DNA of 64,000 bases, taken from positions 1-64,000 of the forward strand of contig JAAYNA010000122.1 in assembly GCA_012521105.1 (NCBI GenBank), read 5' to 3'. The notes under the pieces were generated by a model. That model ran no database searches, was not told the DNA's origin, and saw nothing but the letters and a program-made list of their open reading frames with translations. This stretch comes from Clostridiaceae bacterium (GTDB lineage: Bacteria > Bacillota > Clostridia > DSM-8532). This document shows, piece after piece, positions 17,410 to 25,342 of the stretch (position 1 is the stretch's first letter; every line of letters begins with the position of its first letter). The translations under genes were made by a program, and so were the position numbers.

Positions 17410-18072
17410 TTATTTAATTCTTTTATCCGAAAGTCTTGCAATTCTCATCCCAATCTCCTGAAAAACCTGCACAATTATTACTAGCAGTATTACCGTAACT
17501 GTCATTACGTCTCTTTGGTATCTGTAGTAACCATAATTTACAGCTATTGTACCAAGACCTCCACCTCCAACAAACCCTGCCATTGCGGAATGACCAAGTA
17601 TTGTTGTAATCGCAATTGCAGCTCCTACTATAAGCGAAGGCTTAGCCTCCGGAATAAGAACCTTGTATACGATTTGAAAGGTTGAACTTCCCATGGACTG
17701 GGCTGCCTCTATAACACCGCCGTCAACTTCTTTCAGTGAAGATTCAACCATTCTTGCAACAAAGGGGAAAGCAGCAACAACAAGGGGAACAATTGTAGCT
17801 GTGGAACCTATAGTGGTCCCCACTATAGCCCGCGTAAACGGCAGAATAAAAACCAGCAGTATCAGGAATGGAACCGACCTTAAAAAGTTAATTATAAAGC
17901 CCAGTAATTTGTTAACAGCGGGTATTGGAAACACTCCGTTTTTATCGGTTATGCATAATACCACACCAAGGGGCAGGCCAAACACATATGCCAATGCAGT
18001 AGAAACAACTGTCATATATAACGTTTCCAAAATGCCTTTACCAAGTAATTCAAGCATTCCTGTATCAAACAT
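17410..18072 (-). CDS. metI: Methionine ABC importer permease MetI
   Basis: A 220-residue permease with five or so membrane segments, the MetI size. The coupling loop region reads EVDGGVIEAAQSMGSSTFQIV. The longer frame from 18120 is rejected because the ATG at 18072 has AAGGAGG before it and gives the usual N-terminus MFDTGMLELLGKG. The start overlaps the end of metN by eight bases, so the two are translationally coupled. Confidence 0.92.
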   Translation of the reverse strand: MFDTGMLELLGKGILETLYMTVVSTALAYVFGLPLGVVLCITDKNGVFPIPAVNKLLGFIINFLRSVPFLILLVFILPFTRAIVGTTIGSTATIVPLVVAAFPFVARMVESSLKEVDGGVIEAAQSMGSSTFQIVYKVLIPEAKPSLIVGAAIAITTILGHSAMAGFVGGGGLGTIAVNYGYYRYQRDVMTVTVILLVIIVQVFQEIGMRIARLSDKRIK

Positions 18073-19063
18073 TGAGCTCTTCCTCCTTATAAAAAATTCC
18101 TTTATCGTCGAGATATGCAAATATTCTTTTTATCGATACATCATCGTCGGGAAGCTGCAGCAGCATCTCGCCATAAGCCTTCCCGTCAATACTTTTTGTG
18201 TTTGCATACAAAATATTTACTACTGCCCTGCATTCAAGTGTCATGTTTGAAATAATGGGTTCAAATGCAGAATTACCGTCAAAGATAATGCGAAGGCATC
18301 TTTTGCCCGTCATATTGCGGATTTCCTTTCCCTTAGGCAAAATTAGCTGCTTTGCAGTGTCTGATCGGGGCCTTAGGAAAACCTCCCTGACTTCGCCGGT
18401 TTCAACCACCTTACCTTCGTGAATTACAGCCACACGATTGCATATTTGATCAATAACTTCCATCTCATGGGTTATAATCAGGATTGTAACACCTAAAGTA
18501 CGGTTTATATTTTGCAACAGCTCTAAAATTGATCGGGTTGTGTTTGGATCAAGCGCACTGGTAATCTCATCGCAAAGTAAGACCTTTGGTTCTGTTGCCA
18601 ATGCTCTTGCTATTGCAACCCTTTGCTTTTGGCCCCCGGACAATTGGGATGGATAAGCATTCAGTTTATCAGACAGACCGACAAGTTCCAAAAGCTTTAT
18701 AGCTTTCGCTCTTGCCTCGTCCTTGGGAACCCAGGCTATTTCCAGCGGATAGCATACATTTCTTAAAGCCGTCCGTTGCTGCAGAAGATTAAAGCTTTGA
18801 AAAACCATGCCCATGGACTGCCTGACCTTAAGAAGCTCTTTTGAACTTAAATCTCCCATATGCATGCTGTCGAAAATTATCTCACCCGACGCAGGCTTCT
18901 CCAGCAGGTTAATACACCGCACCAGCGTACTTTTGCCTGCACCGCTTAACCCAATAATTCCAAAGATCTCTCCTTTTTTAATTTTCAGATTGATATTTTT
19001 CAGAACTTCAATTTTTCCTTCACTTGTATCAAAGGTTTTGCATAAGTTTCGTAAGACTATCAA
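18065..19063 (-). CDS. metN: Methionine ABC importer ATP-binding protein MetN
   Basis: The ATPase of the importer, 332 residues. Walker A is GLSGAGKST (38-46), Q-loop in MVFQSFNLL, signature LSGGQKQR, Walker B VLLCDEITSALDP and the H-loop in ITHEM. The C-terminal 75 residues form the NIL domain that in E. coli MetN binds methionine and shuts transport when the cell is full. The start is a TTG at 19063 with GAGGGGGG six bases before it. The gene begins 40 bases after an intrinsic terminator in the leader, so its expression depends on read-through. Confidence 0.93.
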   Translation of the reverse strand: MIVLRNLCKTFDTSEGKIEVLKNINLKIKKGEIFGIIGLSGAGKSTLVRCINLLEKPASGEIIFDSMHMGDLSSKELLKVRQSMGMVFQSFNLLQQRTALRNVCYPLEIAWVPKDEARAKAIKLLELVGLSDKLNAYPSQLSGGQKQRVAIARALATEPKVLLCDEITSALDPNTTRSILELLQNINRTLGVTILIITHEMEVIDQICNRVAVIHEGKVVETGEVREVFLRPRSDTAKQLILPKGKEIRNMTGKRCLRIIFDGNSAFEPIISNMTLECRAVVNILYANTKSIDGKAYGEMLLQLPDDDVSIKRIFAYLDDKGIFYKEEELNV

Positions 19064-19101
19064 TTAGTTCCCCCCTCAAATAAAAGAGATTCCCGAAAAA
19101 A

Positions 19102-19134
19102 TAAAAAAGTAGGAAACTTTCTGCTTCCTACTTT
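19102..19134 (-). terminator. Leader terminator (attenuator) of metNIQ
   Basis: On the minus strand AAAGTAGGAA and TTCCTACTTT form a perfect ten-base stem with a nine-base loop, followed at once by T runs (19108-19103, then 19100-19096 after one interruption). It lies between the Met/Cys leader peptide and metN. Its 5' arm is also part of the competing antiterminator. Confidence 0.8.
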
Positions 19135-19192
19135 GAAAATATTGTATAATAAATTTTATAAGTATTATATCATTACAGATAGGAGCAGAAAG
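19117..19192 (-). promoter_or_regulatory. Predicted antiterminator of the metNIQ leader
   Basis: The end of the leader peptide gene (minus-strand CTTTCTGCTCCTA, 19192-19180) is complementary over 13 base pairs with one bulge to TAGGAAGCAGAAAG (19130-19117), which contains part of the terminator's 5' arm. The two structures exclude each other. A ribosome finishing the peptide at the stop codon (19175-19173) would cover the first arm and allow termination; one held at the Met codons would leave it free. Confidence 0.65.
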
Positions 19193-19298
19193 CAATATGA
19201 GAACAGCACAGCATAGACATGTACATACACATGTACATGTTAGACTGACACATACCAATAGCACTGATATTTAAATGTGCTGATATTTTGGTTCTCAT
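19173..19298 (-). CDS. Met/Cys-rich leader peptide, 41 residues
   Basis: A short gene between the metNIQ promoter and its attenuator. The ATG at 19298-19296 has AAAAAGGAG seven bases before it, a near-ideal ribosome binding site. The product begins MRTKISAHLN; Met occurs at 1, 16, 21, 23, 25, 27 and 29 and Cys at 17, 24, 31, 32 and 38, so 12 of 41 residues are sulfur amino acids, with the core MYMCMYMSML. This composition is what a transcription-attenuation leader peptide looks like, by analogy with trp or leu leaders in other bacteria. The start codon itself can pair with a later segment (TATGAGAAC at 19299-19291 with GTTCTCATA at 19204-19196). Another frame across the same bases also opens but has no ribosome binding site. 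Confidence 0.75.
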   Translation of the reverse strand: MRTKISAHLNISAIGMCQSNMYMCMYMSMLCCSHIAFCSYL

Positions 19299-19333
19299 AG
19301 TGCAACTCCTTTTTGACAATACTGATTAGTGAG

Positions 19334-19362
19334 ATAATATAACAGTTTTTCTTAGATGTCAA
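19334..19362 (-). promoter_or_regulatory. Sigma-A promoter of the metNIQ leader
   Basis: On the minus strand TTGACA (19362-19357) and TATTAT (19339-19334) are 17 bases apart, an almost perfect vegetative promoter. Transcription should begin near 19327, about 30 bases before the leader peptide start. Confidence 0.8.
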
Positions 19363-19388
19363 TAGGCTTTTAATGTTTTTTTATGTAA

Positions 19389-19467
19389 CAAAAGGGCGAT
19401 TTGCAAAACACTTCATACATTCCCTTACCCCCCCATTACGGAAATGTATGCGCAGAACGCCCTTTTG
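19389..19467 (-). terminator. Long nested hairpin ending the patB-opp operon
   Basis: CAAAAGGGCG (19389-19398) and CGCCCTTTTG (19458-19467) form a perfect outer stem; inside it CATACATT and AATGTATG form a second stem with a G-rich loop. It lies just after the amidohydrolase stop and before the metNIQ promoter. The minus-strand stem ends in TTTTG followed by an A/T-rich stretch. Confidence 0.65.
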
Positions 19468-19476
19468 GTTCTAAAA

Positions 19477-20691
19477 TTAAAACATAGTTTTTTCTATAAC
19501 ACCATTTTTCATGACAAATTTTATATGATCTTTATCAGCAAGACAACTTATGTCTTCCAGAGGATTTCCATCTGTAATTACTATATCTGCAAGTTTATTA
19601 GCCTCAAGGCTTCCAAGCTTATCCTGGCACTTCATAAGGTATGCTCCGTTAATAGTTCCGGCTTTAATGGCCTCCATAGGAGTCATTCCTGCCTGAACCA
19701 TCGCTGCAAATTCCCTGCCATGCTTTGCATAGGGTGTGTTTTCGGAGTTACTGAAGTCTGTTCCCAAAGCTATACGGATACCTGCTTTTCTTGCCATTTC
19801 AATGGTTTTTATGTTTGCCTCGGCGCATAGTTTTGCCTTTTCTGCAACAACAGGATGTAAGCCCGGAAAATTCGCCACATTTAGCGAAATATACAGTGTT
19901 GTTACAAGAGAAACATCGTTTTCAGCCATTAAATCTATGGTTTCAGGCCCGAGCATTACCCCGTGTTCAATACATTTAACCCCTGCCTTAACAGCCTGAA
20001 GCGCTCCGGTATTTCCGGTGCAGTGTGCTGCCACATAGGTACCATGCCTTTTTGCTTCATCGACAATTGCCTTTAATTCCTCGAATGAAAACTGCACATC
20101 ATCAACATTGTCGGTAATTGACGATACTCCACCTGTTGCGCACACCTTTATAAACTTAGCGCCCTGCCTGAAGTTTTCTCTGGTTGCGAGAATACATTCA
20201 TCAACACCATCGCATAATCTTCCGGTTAAATTAGTTGCATTTACCTCTTCTTTTGTAGCATCGCCTGCTGTATCGCAGTGACCGCCTGTTATACTTAAAA
20301 GCCTTCCACCGGGCATTATACGGGGGCCCCGAAGATAGCTCCGGTTAACAGCACGCTGTAGTGCAAACCCGTTTACACTCATGTCCCTTAAACCTGTAAA
20401 TCCTGCATCAAGCAGAATTCCAATCTCGTATGCCGCACCCAGCAGCTTATCGTATCTCGTGCTTTTCTGTCCGGCGGTTACTTCCCCACAAAGATGTATA
20501 TGACAGTCGATAAACCCCGGCATTATAGTGCCGTTCCCGGCGTCTATTATTTCAGCCTTTTCGGGTATTTCTTTTTCATTATATATTCCAGCATATTTAA
20601 TTGTATCATTAATAACAACAACAAGTCCATTTTCTATTGCTGTATCCGATACACCATCTATTACTCTTCCTTTTAAAGCATAAAAACCCAT
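19477..20691 (-). CDS. Metal-dependent amidohydrolase (imidazolonepropionase / Xaa-Pro dipeptidase-like)
   Basis: A cytoplasmic amidohydrolase-superfamily enzyme of 404 residues. Metal-binding HxH is in DCHIHL (64-66), a probable carboxylated Lys in AKFIKVCATGG, further metal His in AAHCTGNTG and IEHG, and the catalytic Asp in LGTDFSN. The family member type usually called amidohydrolase or imidazolonepropionase-like includes dipeptidases that cleave Xaa-Pro or acyl-amino acids. As the last gene of an operon with a peptide importer and a C-S lyase it most likely hydrolyses the imported dipeptide or N-acyl conjugate; that is inference from context. GGAGG lies before the ATG. Confidence 0.85.
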   Translation of the reverse strand: MGFYALKGRVIDGVSDTAIENGLVVVINDTIKYAGIYNEKEIPEKAEIIDAGNGTIMPGFIDCHIHLCGEVTAGQKSTRYDKLLGAAYEIGILLDAGFTGLRDMSVNGFALQRAVNRSYLRGPRIMPGGRLLSITGGHCDTAGDATKEEVNATNLTGRLCDGVDECILATRENFRQGAKFIKVCATGGVSSITDNVDDVQFSFEELKAIVDEAKRHGTYVAAHCTGNTGALQAVKAGVKCIEHGVMLGPETIDLMAENDVSLVTTLYISLNVANFPGLHPVVAEKAKLCAEANIKTIEMARKAGIRIALGTDFSNSENTPYAKHGREFAAMVQAGMTPMEAIKAGTINGAYLMKCQDKLGSLEANKLADIVITDGNPLEDISCLADKDHIKFVMKNGVIEKTMF

Positions 20692-20730
20692 TTCCTGTCC
20701 TCCATTATAAATACTAAAGGTGTACCAGCC

Positions 20731-21192
20731 TCATTCTTCTACTTCAATAATGCCTTCTATTTCAACGGTAACATTCAGTGGCAGCTGGTTTACACCAATT
20801 GCAGACCTGGCAGCACATCCATCCGGGCCAAATATGTCTATTAACAACTGGGATGCACCATTTGCAACTATGTGTTGTTTATCAAAACCTGTTTCACTGC
20901 TGACCATAACGGTAAGTTTTACTATCTGCTTAATTTTATCCAGATCACCAATCGCATTTTTAACCGCAGCCAGCATATTTAATATACAAAGCCTTGCTGC
21001 CTCCTGGGCGTATTCAATATTGCGTTCATTACCTACCTTGCCCGAGTATTTAACTTCTCCATCCAGCCAGGGTATTTGCCCTGAAACATAAAGTACGTTT
21101 CCTACCCTTCTCACCGGTGTATATAAGCCACCGGCAGGCGATGATTCTGGAAGTGTGTAACCAAGTTCAATTATTCTGTTTTCAATTCTCAT
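20731..21192 (-). CDS. ridA: RidA/YjgF-family enamine/imine deaminase
   Basis: A 153-residue member of the RidA (YjgF/YER057c) family. Signatures include GNVLYVSGQIPW, the region LAAVKNAIGDLDKI and the last strand PLNVTVEIEGIIEV. RidA enzymes speed the hydrolysis of reactive 2-aminoacrylate and related imines that PLP enzymes release. The length is nearer the longer subfamily than the 128-residue E. coli RidA. The ATG at 21192 is chosen because AGGAGGG lies six bases before it; it overlaps the oppF stop as ATGA. Being next to a PatB-type C-S lyase, whose reaction produces an aminoacrylate intermediate, the role makes sense. Confidence 0.87.
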   Translation of the reverse strand: MRIENRIIELGYTLPESSPAGGLYTPVRRVGNVLYVSGQIPWLDGEVKYSGKVGNERNIEYAQEAARLCILNMLAAVKNAIGDLDKIKQIVKLTVMVSSETGFDKQHIVANGASQLLIDIFGPDGCAARSAIGVNQLPLNVTVEIEGIIEVEE

Positions 21193-22160
21193 ACCCATCC
21201 CTCCTGTATTTTAAAGCAGGCCACATAATGATTGTTCCCAATATCCTTTAATTCCGGAGCTTCCTCGGTACACTTTAGCCTGGCATGTGGGCAGCGGGAT
21301 GAAAACCTGCAGACAGGTGCCGGATTGATTGGACTTGGAACCTCTCCTGACATAAGCATGTGCGGGCGGCTTCTTTCATAGTCAGGATCGGCCTCCGGAG
21401 CTGCCGCAAGCAGGCCTATTGTATACGGATGCATTGGGTTATTAAAAAGTTCGTTGGTTTCGGCCATCTCAATTATCTGTCCAAGGTACATTACGGCAGT
21501 GTCGTCGGAAATATGCCTCACCACATTTAAGTCATGAGCTATAAATAAATAAGTTAGTTTTAATTTTTCCTGAAGTTCTACAAGCAGGTTTATTATCTGG
21601 GCCTGTATTGAAACGTCGAGCGCCGAGATTGCCTCGTCGCAAACAATGAACTTTGGATTTACAGCCAGCGCACGGGCAATTCCTACCCGCTGACGCTGTC
21701 CGCCTGAAAATTCATGAGGAAAGCGGTTTGCATGTTCCCTCGACAGGCCTACAATCTCCAACAGTTCATAAATACGTTCGGTATATTCCTGTTTTGTTTT
21801 GCAAAGCCTGTGTATTTTCAAGCCTTCTCCGATTATTGCACCCACTGTCTTCCTGGGATCCAGGCTTGCATAAGGGTCCTGGAAAATCATCTGCATTTTT
21901 CTTGTAAATTGCTTATATTCCTTACCCTTCAGTTTATGAACATCCATACCATCGAACAATACCTTGCCTTCATCTGCATCGTAAAGTCTAATGATAGTGC
22001 GTCCGACAGTGGTTTTACCACAACCTGATTCTCCCACCAGACCGAAGGTTTTTCCTTCATCTATATAAAAGCTAACATCGTCAACTGCATGCAGCACCTG
22101 GTTTCTTCCCAGGCGAAAATATTTTTTCAGTCCTTTTACTTCAAGCAAATGCTCTGCCAT
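21189..22160 (-). CDS. oppF: Oligopeptide/dipeptide ABC importer ATP-binding protein OppF/DppF
   Basis: The second ATPase of the peptide importer, 323 residues. Walker A is GESGCGKTT, Q-loop in MIFQDPYASLDP, signature FSGGQRQRVG, Walker B FIVCDEAISALD and H-loop AHDLNVV. The C-terminal oligo_HPY region has the Cys pair CRFSSRCPHARLKC. It follows oppD with no gap and overlaps ridA by four bases. Confidence 0.93.
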   Translation of the reverse strand: MAEHLLEVKGLKKYFRLGRNQVLHAVDDVSFYIDEGKTFGLVGESGCGKTTVGRTIIRLYDADEGKVLFDGMDVHKLKGKEYKQFTRKMQMIFQDPYASLDPRKTVGAIIGEGLKIHRLCKTKQEYTERIYELLEIVGLSREHANRFPHEFSGGQRQRVGIARALAVNPKFIVCDEAISALDVSIQAQIINLLVELQEKLKLTYLFIAHDLNVVRHISDDTAVMYLGQIIEMAETNELFNNPMHPYTIGLLAAAPEADPDYERSRPHMLMSGEVPSPINPAPVCRFSSRCPHARLKCTEEAPELKDIGNNHYVACFKIQEGWV

Positions 22161-23201
22161 TTACAAATCCCCCTTCAGGTCCGGTGTTTTTAATCTGCTC
22201 TTCCTTCCAGGCAGTTCATATTTCGGGGCCTGCGGATGCATAAGCCAGCAAAAAACACTATGCCCGTTTTCCAGTTCGGTAGCTTCAGGCGGCATTTCCT
22301 GGCAGATTTTCATGCAGTATCTGCATCGTGGTGCAAAGGCACAGCCTTTAGGCGGTGCAAACAGATCGGGAGGAGTGCCGGGAATAGATGCTAATGTCTT
22401 TCCTGTCTCCCCGCCCGAGGGCATACTTTCCAGCAAGCCCGATGTATAGGGATGCTTTGGATTGTAGAAAATATCCCGGGCAAGGCCTGTCTCAACAACT
22501 TTGCCGGCGTACATTACTGCAATGCGCTCAGCAGTCCGCGCAACAACACCGAGGTCATGAGTTATTATTACCACCGAGGTTCCCAGTTCTTCTTTTAATT
22601 CATTAATCAATTCAAGAATTTGTGCCTGGGTTGTAACATCCAGGGCAGTTGTTGGTTCGTCAGCAAACAAAACCTTGGGGTTACATACAAGGGCCATTGC
22701 AATCATAACACGCTGGCGCATGCCTCCCGAGAACTGGTGAGGATATCGCCTGTAGCTTTTTTCGGGGTTGGAAATACCCACCTTTTTAAGCATTTCTATT
22801 GCCCTTTGTTTTGCTTCTTTTGCAGATATTTTCTCGTGTTTAAGTATTCCCTCTGCTATCTGTCTGCCGATACGCATGGTTGGATTCAGGCTTGTCATTG
22901 GATCCTGAAATATCATGGACATTTCGTTTCCCCTAAGCCTTTGCATTTGCTTTTGGGAATAATGGGTTATGTTTTCACCGCAATAATAGATTTTACCGCT
23001 TTTAAGCCTTCCGGGCGGTGTTGGTATAAGCTTCATAACGCTTTGAACAGTAACACTTTTACCACAACCCGACTCTCCGACAACAGCAAGGGTTTCACCT
23101 TTATTTACATACAGCGAGACTCCTCTGACTGCATGAACCTCTCCTGCATATGTATCAAAGGAAAAATGTAAATCTTCTATTTCCAAAATTCTTTCCTGCA
23201 T
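22161..23201 (-). CDS. oppD: Oligopeptide/dipeptide ABC importer ATP-binding protein OppD/DppD
   Basis: The first ATPase of the importer, 346 residues. Walker A is GESGCGKSV, signature FSGGMRQRV, Walker [14 protein letters not shown]-loop ITHDLGVV. The C-terminus carries the Cys cluster [14 protein letters not shown] that in OppD-type ATPases can hold an iron-sulfur cluster. It lies 18 bases after oppC. Confidence 0.93.
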   Translation of the reverse strand: MQERILEIEDLHFSFDTYAGEVHAVRGVSLYVNKGETLAVVGESGCGKSVTVQSVMKLIPTPPGRLKSGKIYYCGENITHYSQKQMQRLRGNEMSMIFQDPMTSLNPTMRIGRQIAEGILKHEKISAKEAKQRAIEMLKKVGISNPEKSYRRYPHQFSGGMRQRVMIAMALVCNPKVLFADEPTTALDVTTQAQILELINELKEELGTSVVIITHDLGVVARTAERIAVMYAGKVVETGLARDIFYNPKHPYTSGLLESMPSGGETGKTLASIPGTPPDLFAPPKGCAFAPRCRYCMKICQEMPPEATELENGHSVFCWLMHPQAPKYELPGRKSRLKTPDLKGDL

Positions 23202-23219
23202 CAGATTAAGTTCTCCTTT

Positions 23220-24149
23220 CTACATACGCAGCTTTGGATCTAACGCATCTCTTAATCCATCGCCAAAAAGATTGAATGACAACATAGTAACAGATATTAA
23301 AACCGCGGGTATTAAAAGCTGTGACGGATAGACGCGGAATACCGATATACCCATATTTGCAAGTTGACCCCAACTTGGAATAGGCGGAGCAATTCCAAGC
23401 CCGATAAAACTTAAAAAAGCCTCTTGGAATATTGCTGCAGGTACGCCCATTGTCATGCTTACAACAACAATTCCCAGAGTATTGGGAATCAAATGCTGAA
23501 ATATAAGTGTCGCAGAAGATGCACCGAGAGTACGTGATGCAAGAACAAATTCCTGTTCTTTCAGTTGAAGTATCATACCGCGTACACTTCTTGCGGTACC
23601 CATCCAGCCTGTTAATGCAAAAGCTATAACAAGAGCAACTGGTCCTGTGCCGATATATATGGTTATTAAAATTATATAAATCATATTTGGCACGCACATC
23701 ACTATATCTATAAACCGCATAATAATCATGTCAACTTTTCCACCGAAATACCCGGATATTCCGCCGATCACAACACCTATTATTCCTGGTATTACCGAAC
23801 CAAAAATACCAACTGCCAGCGATACCCTTGCGCCAACCCATACACGTACCCACAGATCCCTTCCGTGAGAATCGGTTCCGAATGGGTGTTCTATGGAAGG
23901 TGGTGCATTGGTATTCGTAAGATCCTGTTTTGTATACGAATACTGTGAGAAAATTGGAACAAATATAGCCAGCATTGTAATAATAATTATTATTGACAGG
24001 CCAATCATTGCTACCTTATTTTTAAATAACCTGCGGCGTGCATCGGCCCAAAATGTAATACTGGGCCGGGTAATAATCTCACTTTCCGTACTACCGGCGT
24101 TCATATGCGAAAAGGCATCCTTGGGCAGATCAATTGGTATGTTACTCAT
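23220..24149 (-). CDS. oppC: Peptide ABC importer permease OppC/DppC
   Basis: A 309-residue permease. An N-terminal cytoplasmic stretch of about 40 residues is followed by one membrane segment (IGLSIIIIITMLAIFVPIF), the OppC_N region with PPSIEHPFGTDSHGRD, and five more segments. The coupling loop reads ASRTLGASSATLIFQHLIP and the C-terminus GDGLRDALDPKLRM is the standard DppC/OppC ending. It lies 11 bases after oppB. Confidence 0.92.
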   Translation of the reverse strand: MSNIPIDLPKDAFSHMNAGSTESEIITRPSITFWADARRRLFKNKVAMIGLSIIIIITMLAIFVPIFSQYSYTKQDLTNTNAPPSIEHPFGTDSHGRDLWVRVWVGARVSLAVGIFGSVIPGIIGVVIGGISGYFGGKVDMIIMRFIDIVMCVPNMIYIILITIYIGTGPVALVIAFALTGWMGTARSVRGMILQLKEQEFVLASRTLGASSATLIFQHLIPNTLGIVVVSMTMGVPAAIFQEAFLSFIGLGIAPPIPSWGQLANMGISVFRVYPSQLLIPAVLISVTMLSFNLFGDGLRDALDPKLRM

Positions 24150-24160
24150 ATTGGCCTCCT

Positions 24161-25081
24161 TTATTTTGTAATCCTAATCCGGGGATCCACGATTCCATAT
24201 GCAATATCCACAAGGAAGTTTGCAAATACAAGGAAGGTTCCGTAAAAGATTGTTAAACCCATTGTCATGGTATAATCCAGACCTGTAATGGAATTAACAA
24301 AATGCTGGCCAAGCCCCGGAATTGCAAATATTTTCTCTATAACAAATGTTCCCATGAGCACGCTTGTAACCATAGGGCCAAGCATTGTTAAAACGGGAAT
24401 CAACGCATTTCTTATTTGATGGCTCCAAACTATCCGGCCTTCGCTAAGCCCCTTTGCTTTTGCTGTTTTAACATAGTCCTGCATTACCACCTCAAGCATA
24501 CTGGCGCGCATAACACGGGTTAAAGTAGCCATTAAAGACAGTGCCAGTGCTACCGTGGGTAAAACTGTATGTGCAGGTGTTTGCCATTGGGAGACCGGCA
24601 GTATTTTAAGTTTTATAGCAAAAATATACTGTAAAAAGGAACCCATGATGAAACTGGGTATTGATACACCAATTACAGCTACAATTACACAAATATAGTC
24701 GACAGCCTTTCCGCGCTTCCTGGCTGATGCAACCCCCAATGCAAGACCTATTGGCAGTGCAATGGCAAGAGACCTGAGCCCAAGCTCGGCAGAGATTGGA
24801 AAGGTGGATGCAATTATACTGTTCACTGTGCGGTTCGTATATTTCAGAGAATACCCCATATTTCCACGAAGCAGATTTTTCATATAGGTAAAGTACTGTT
24901 CGATTAAAGGTCTGTCAAGCCCGTAATAGGCCATCATTCTCTCCTGTACTTCAACAGACAAGAGCTTTTCTGTTTGAAACGGGTTACCGGGCAATGTGCG
25001 CAACAGGAAAAACGATATTGTTGCCAGAAGCCATATCGTTATTATTGAAATAATCAAACGCTTAAAAATATACTTTACCAT
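24161..25081 (-). CDS. oppB: Peptide ABC importer permease OppB/DppB
   Basis: A 306-residue permease with six membrane segments. The opening MVKYIFKRLIISIITIWLLA and the LPGNPF segment are typical of DppB/OppB, as are the loop YVKTAKAKGLSEGRIVWSH and the end YGIVDPRIRI. It pairs with OppC. It is separated from the binding-protein gene by 261 bases that contain a 22-base palindrome. Confidence 0.92.
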   Translation of the reverse strand: MVKYIFKRLIISIITIWLLATISFFLLRTLPGNPFQTEKLLSVEVQERMMAYYGLDRPLIEQYFTYMKNLLRGNMGYSLKYTNRTVNSIIASTFPISAELGLRSLAIALPIGLALGVASARKRGKAVDYICVIVAVIGVSIPSFIMGSFLQYIFAIKLKILPVSQWQTPAHTVLPTVALALSLMATLTRVMRASMLEVVMQDYVKTAKAKGLSEGRIVWSHQIRNALIPVLTMLGPMVTSVLMGTFVIEKIFAIPGLGQHFVNSITGLDYTMTMGLTIFYGTFLVFANFLVDIAYGIVDPRIRITK

Positions 25082-25258
25082 TTTTTGTCCCTTCTCTGTT
25101 TATCGGTTTACAAGCTTTTAAGCAGCTGTGAATACTAAATTATAACAGGTGAAATAACTGATTTGCCTTTTCAGTTCCCTCATCTGTTATAATATAATCT
25201 TGGCTGGTTAATTTCAATTGCCTTTATTTCTCAAAACAGCCTTGCGTATTACAGCTCA

Positions 25259-25280
25259 GAGCCTGTGAATTCACAGGCTC
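25259..25280 (-). promoter_or_regulatory. Perfect 22-base palindrome between oppA and oppB
   Basis: GAGCCTGTGAA and its mirror TTCACAGGCTC join without a spacer. It follows the oppA stop by 63 bases, without a T tract in either direction. In RNA it would fold into a stable hairpin that may protect the oppA 3' end or cause partial termination before the permease genes. Confidence 0.5.
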
Positions 25281-25342
25281 CAAGTGTAAATTACCCCCCC
25301 ACCGAAAAGGAAATAAAAACTTGTTATTTTCTATGGAAGGTA

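Noticed and set aside
19076-19264. A 62-codon frame with many Cys and Leu across the metNIQ leader
   Set aside because: It has no ribosome binding site and runs through the terminator; the frame starting at 19298 has a strong binding site, ends before the terminator and carries the Met run.
19064-19330. SAM riboswitch or T-box upstream of metN
   Set aside because: Neither the conserved SAM-I core nor the T-box AGGGTGG-type sequence is present; the leader is explained by a peptide gene and two exclusive stems.
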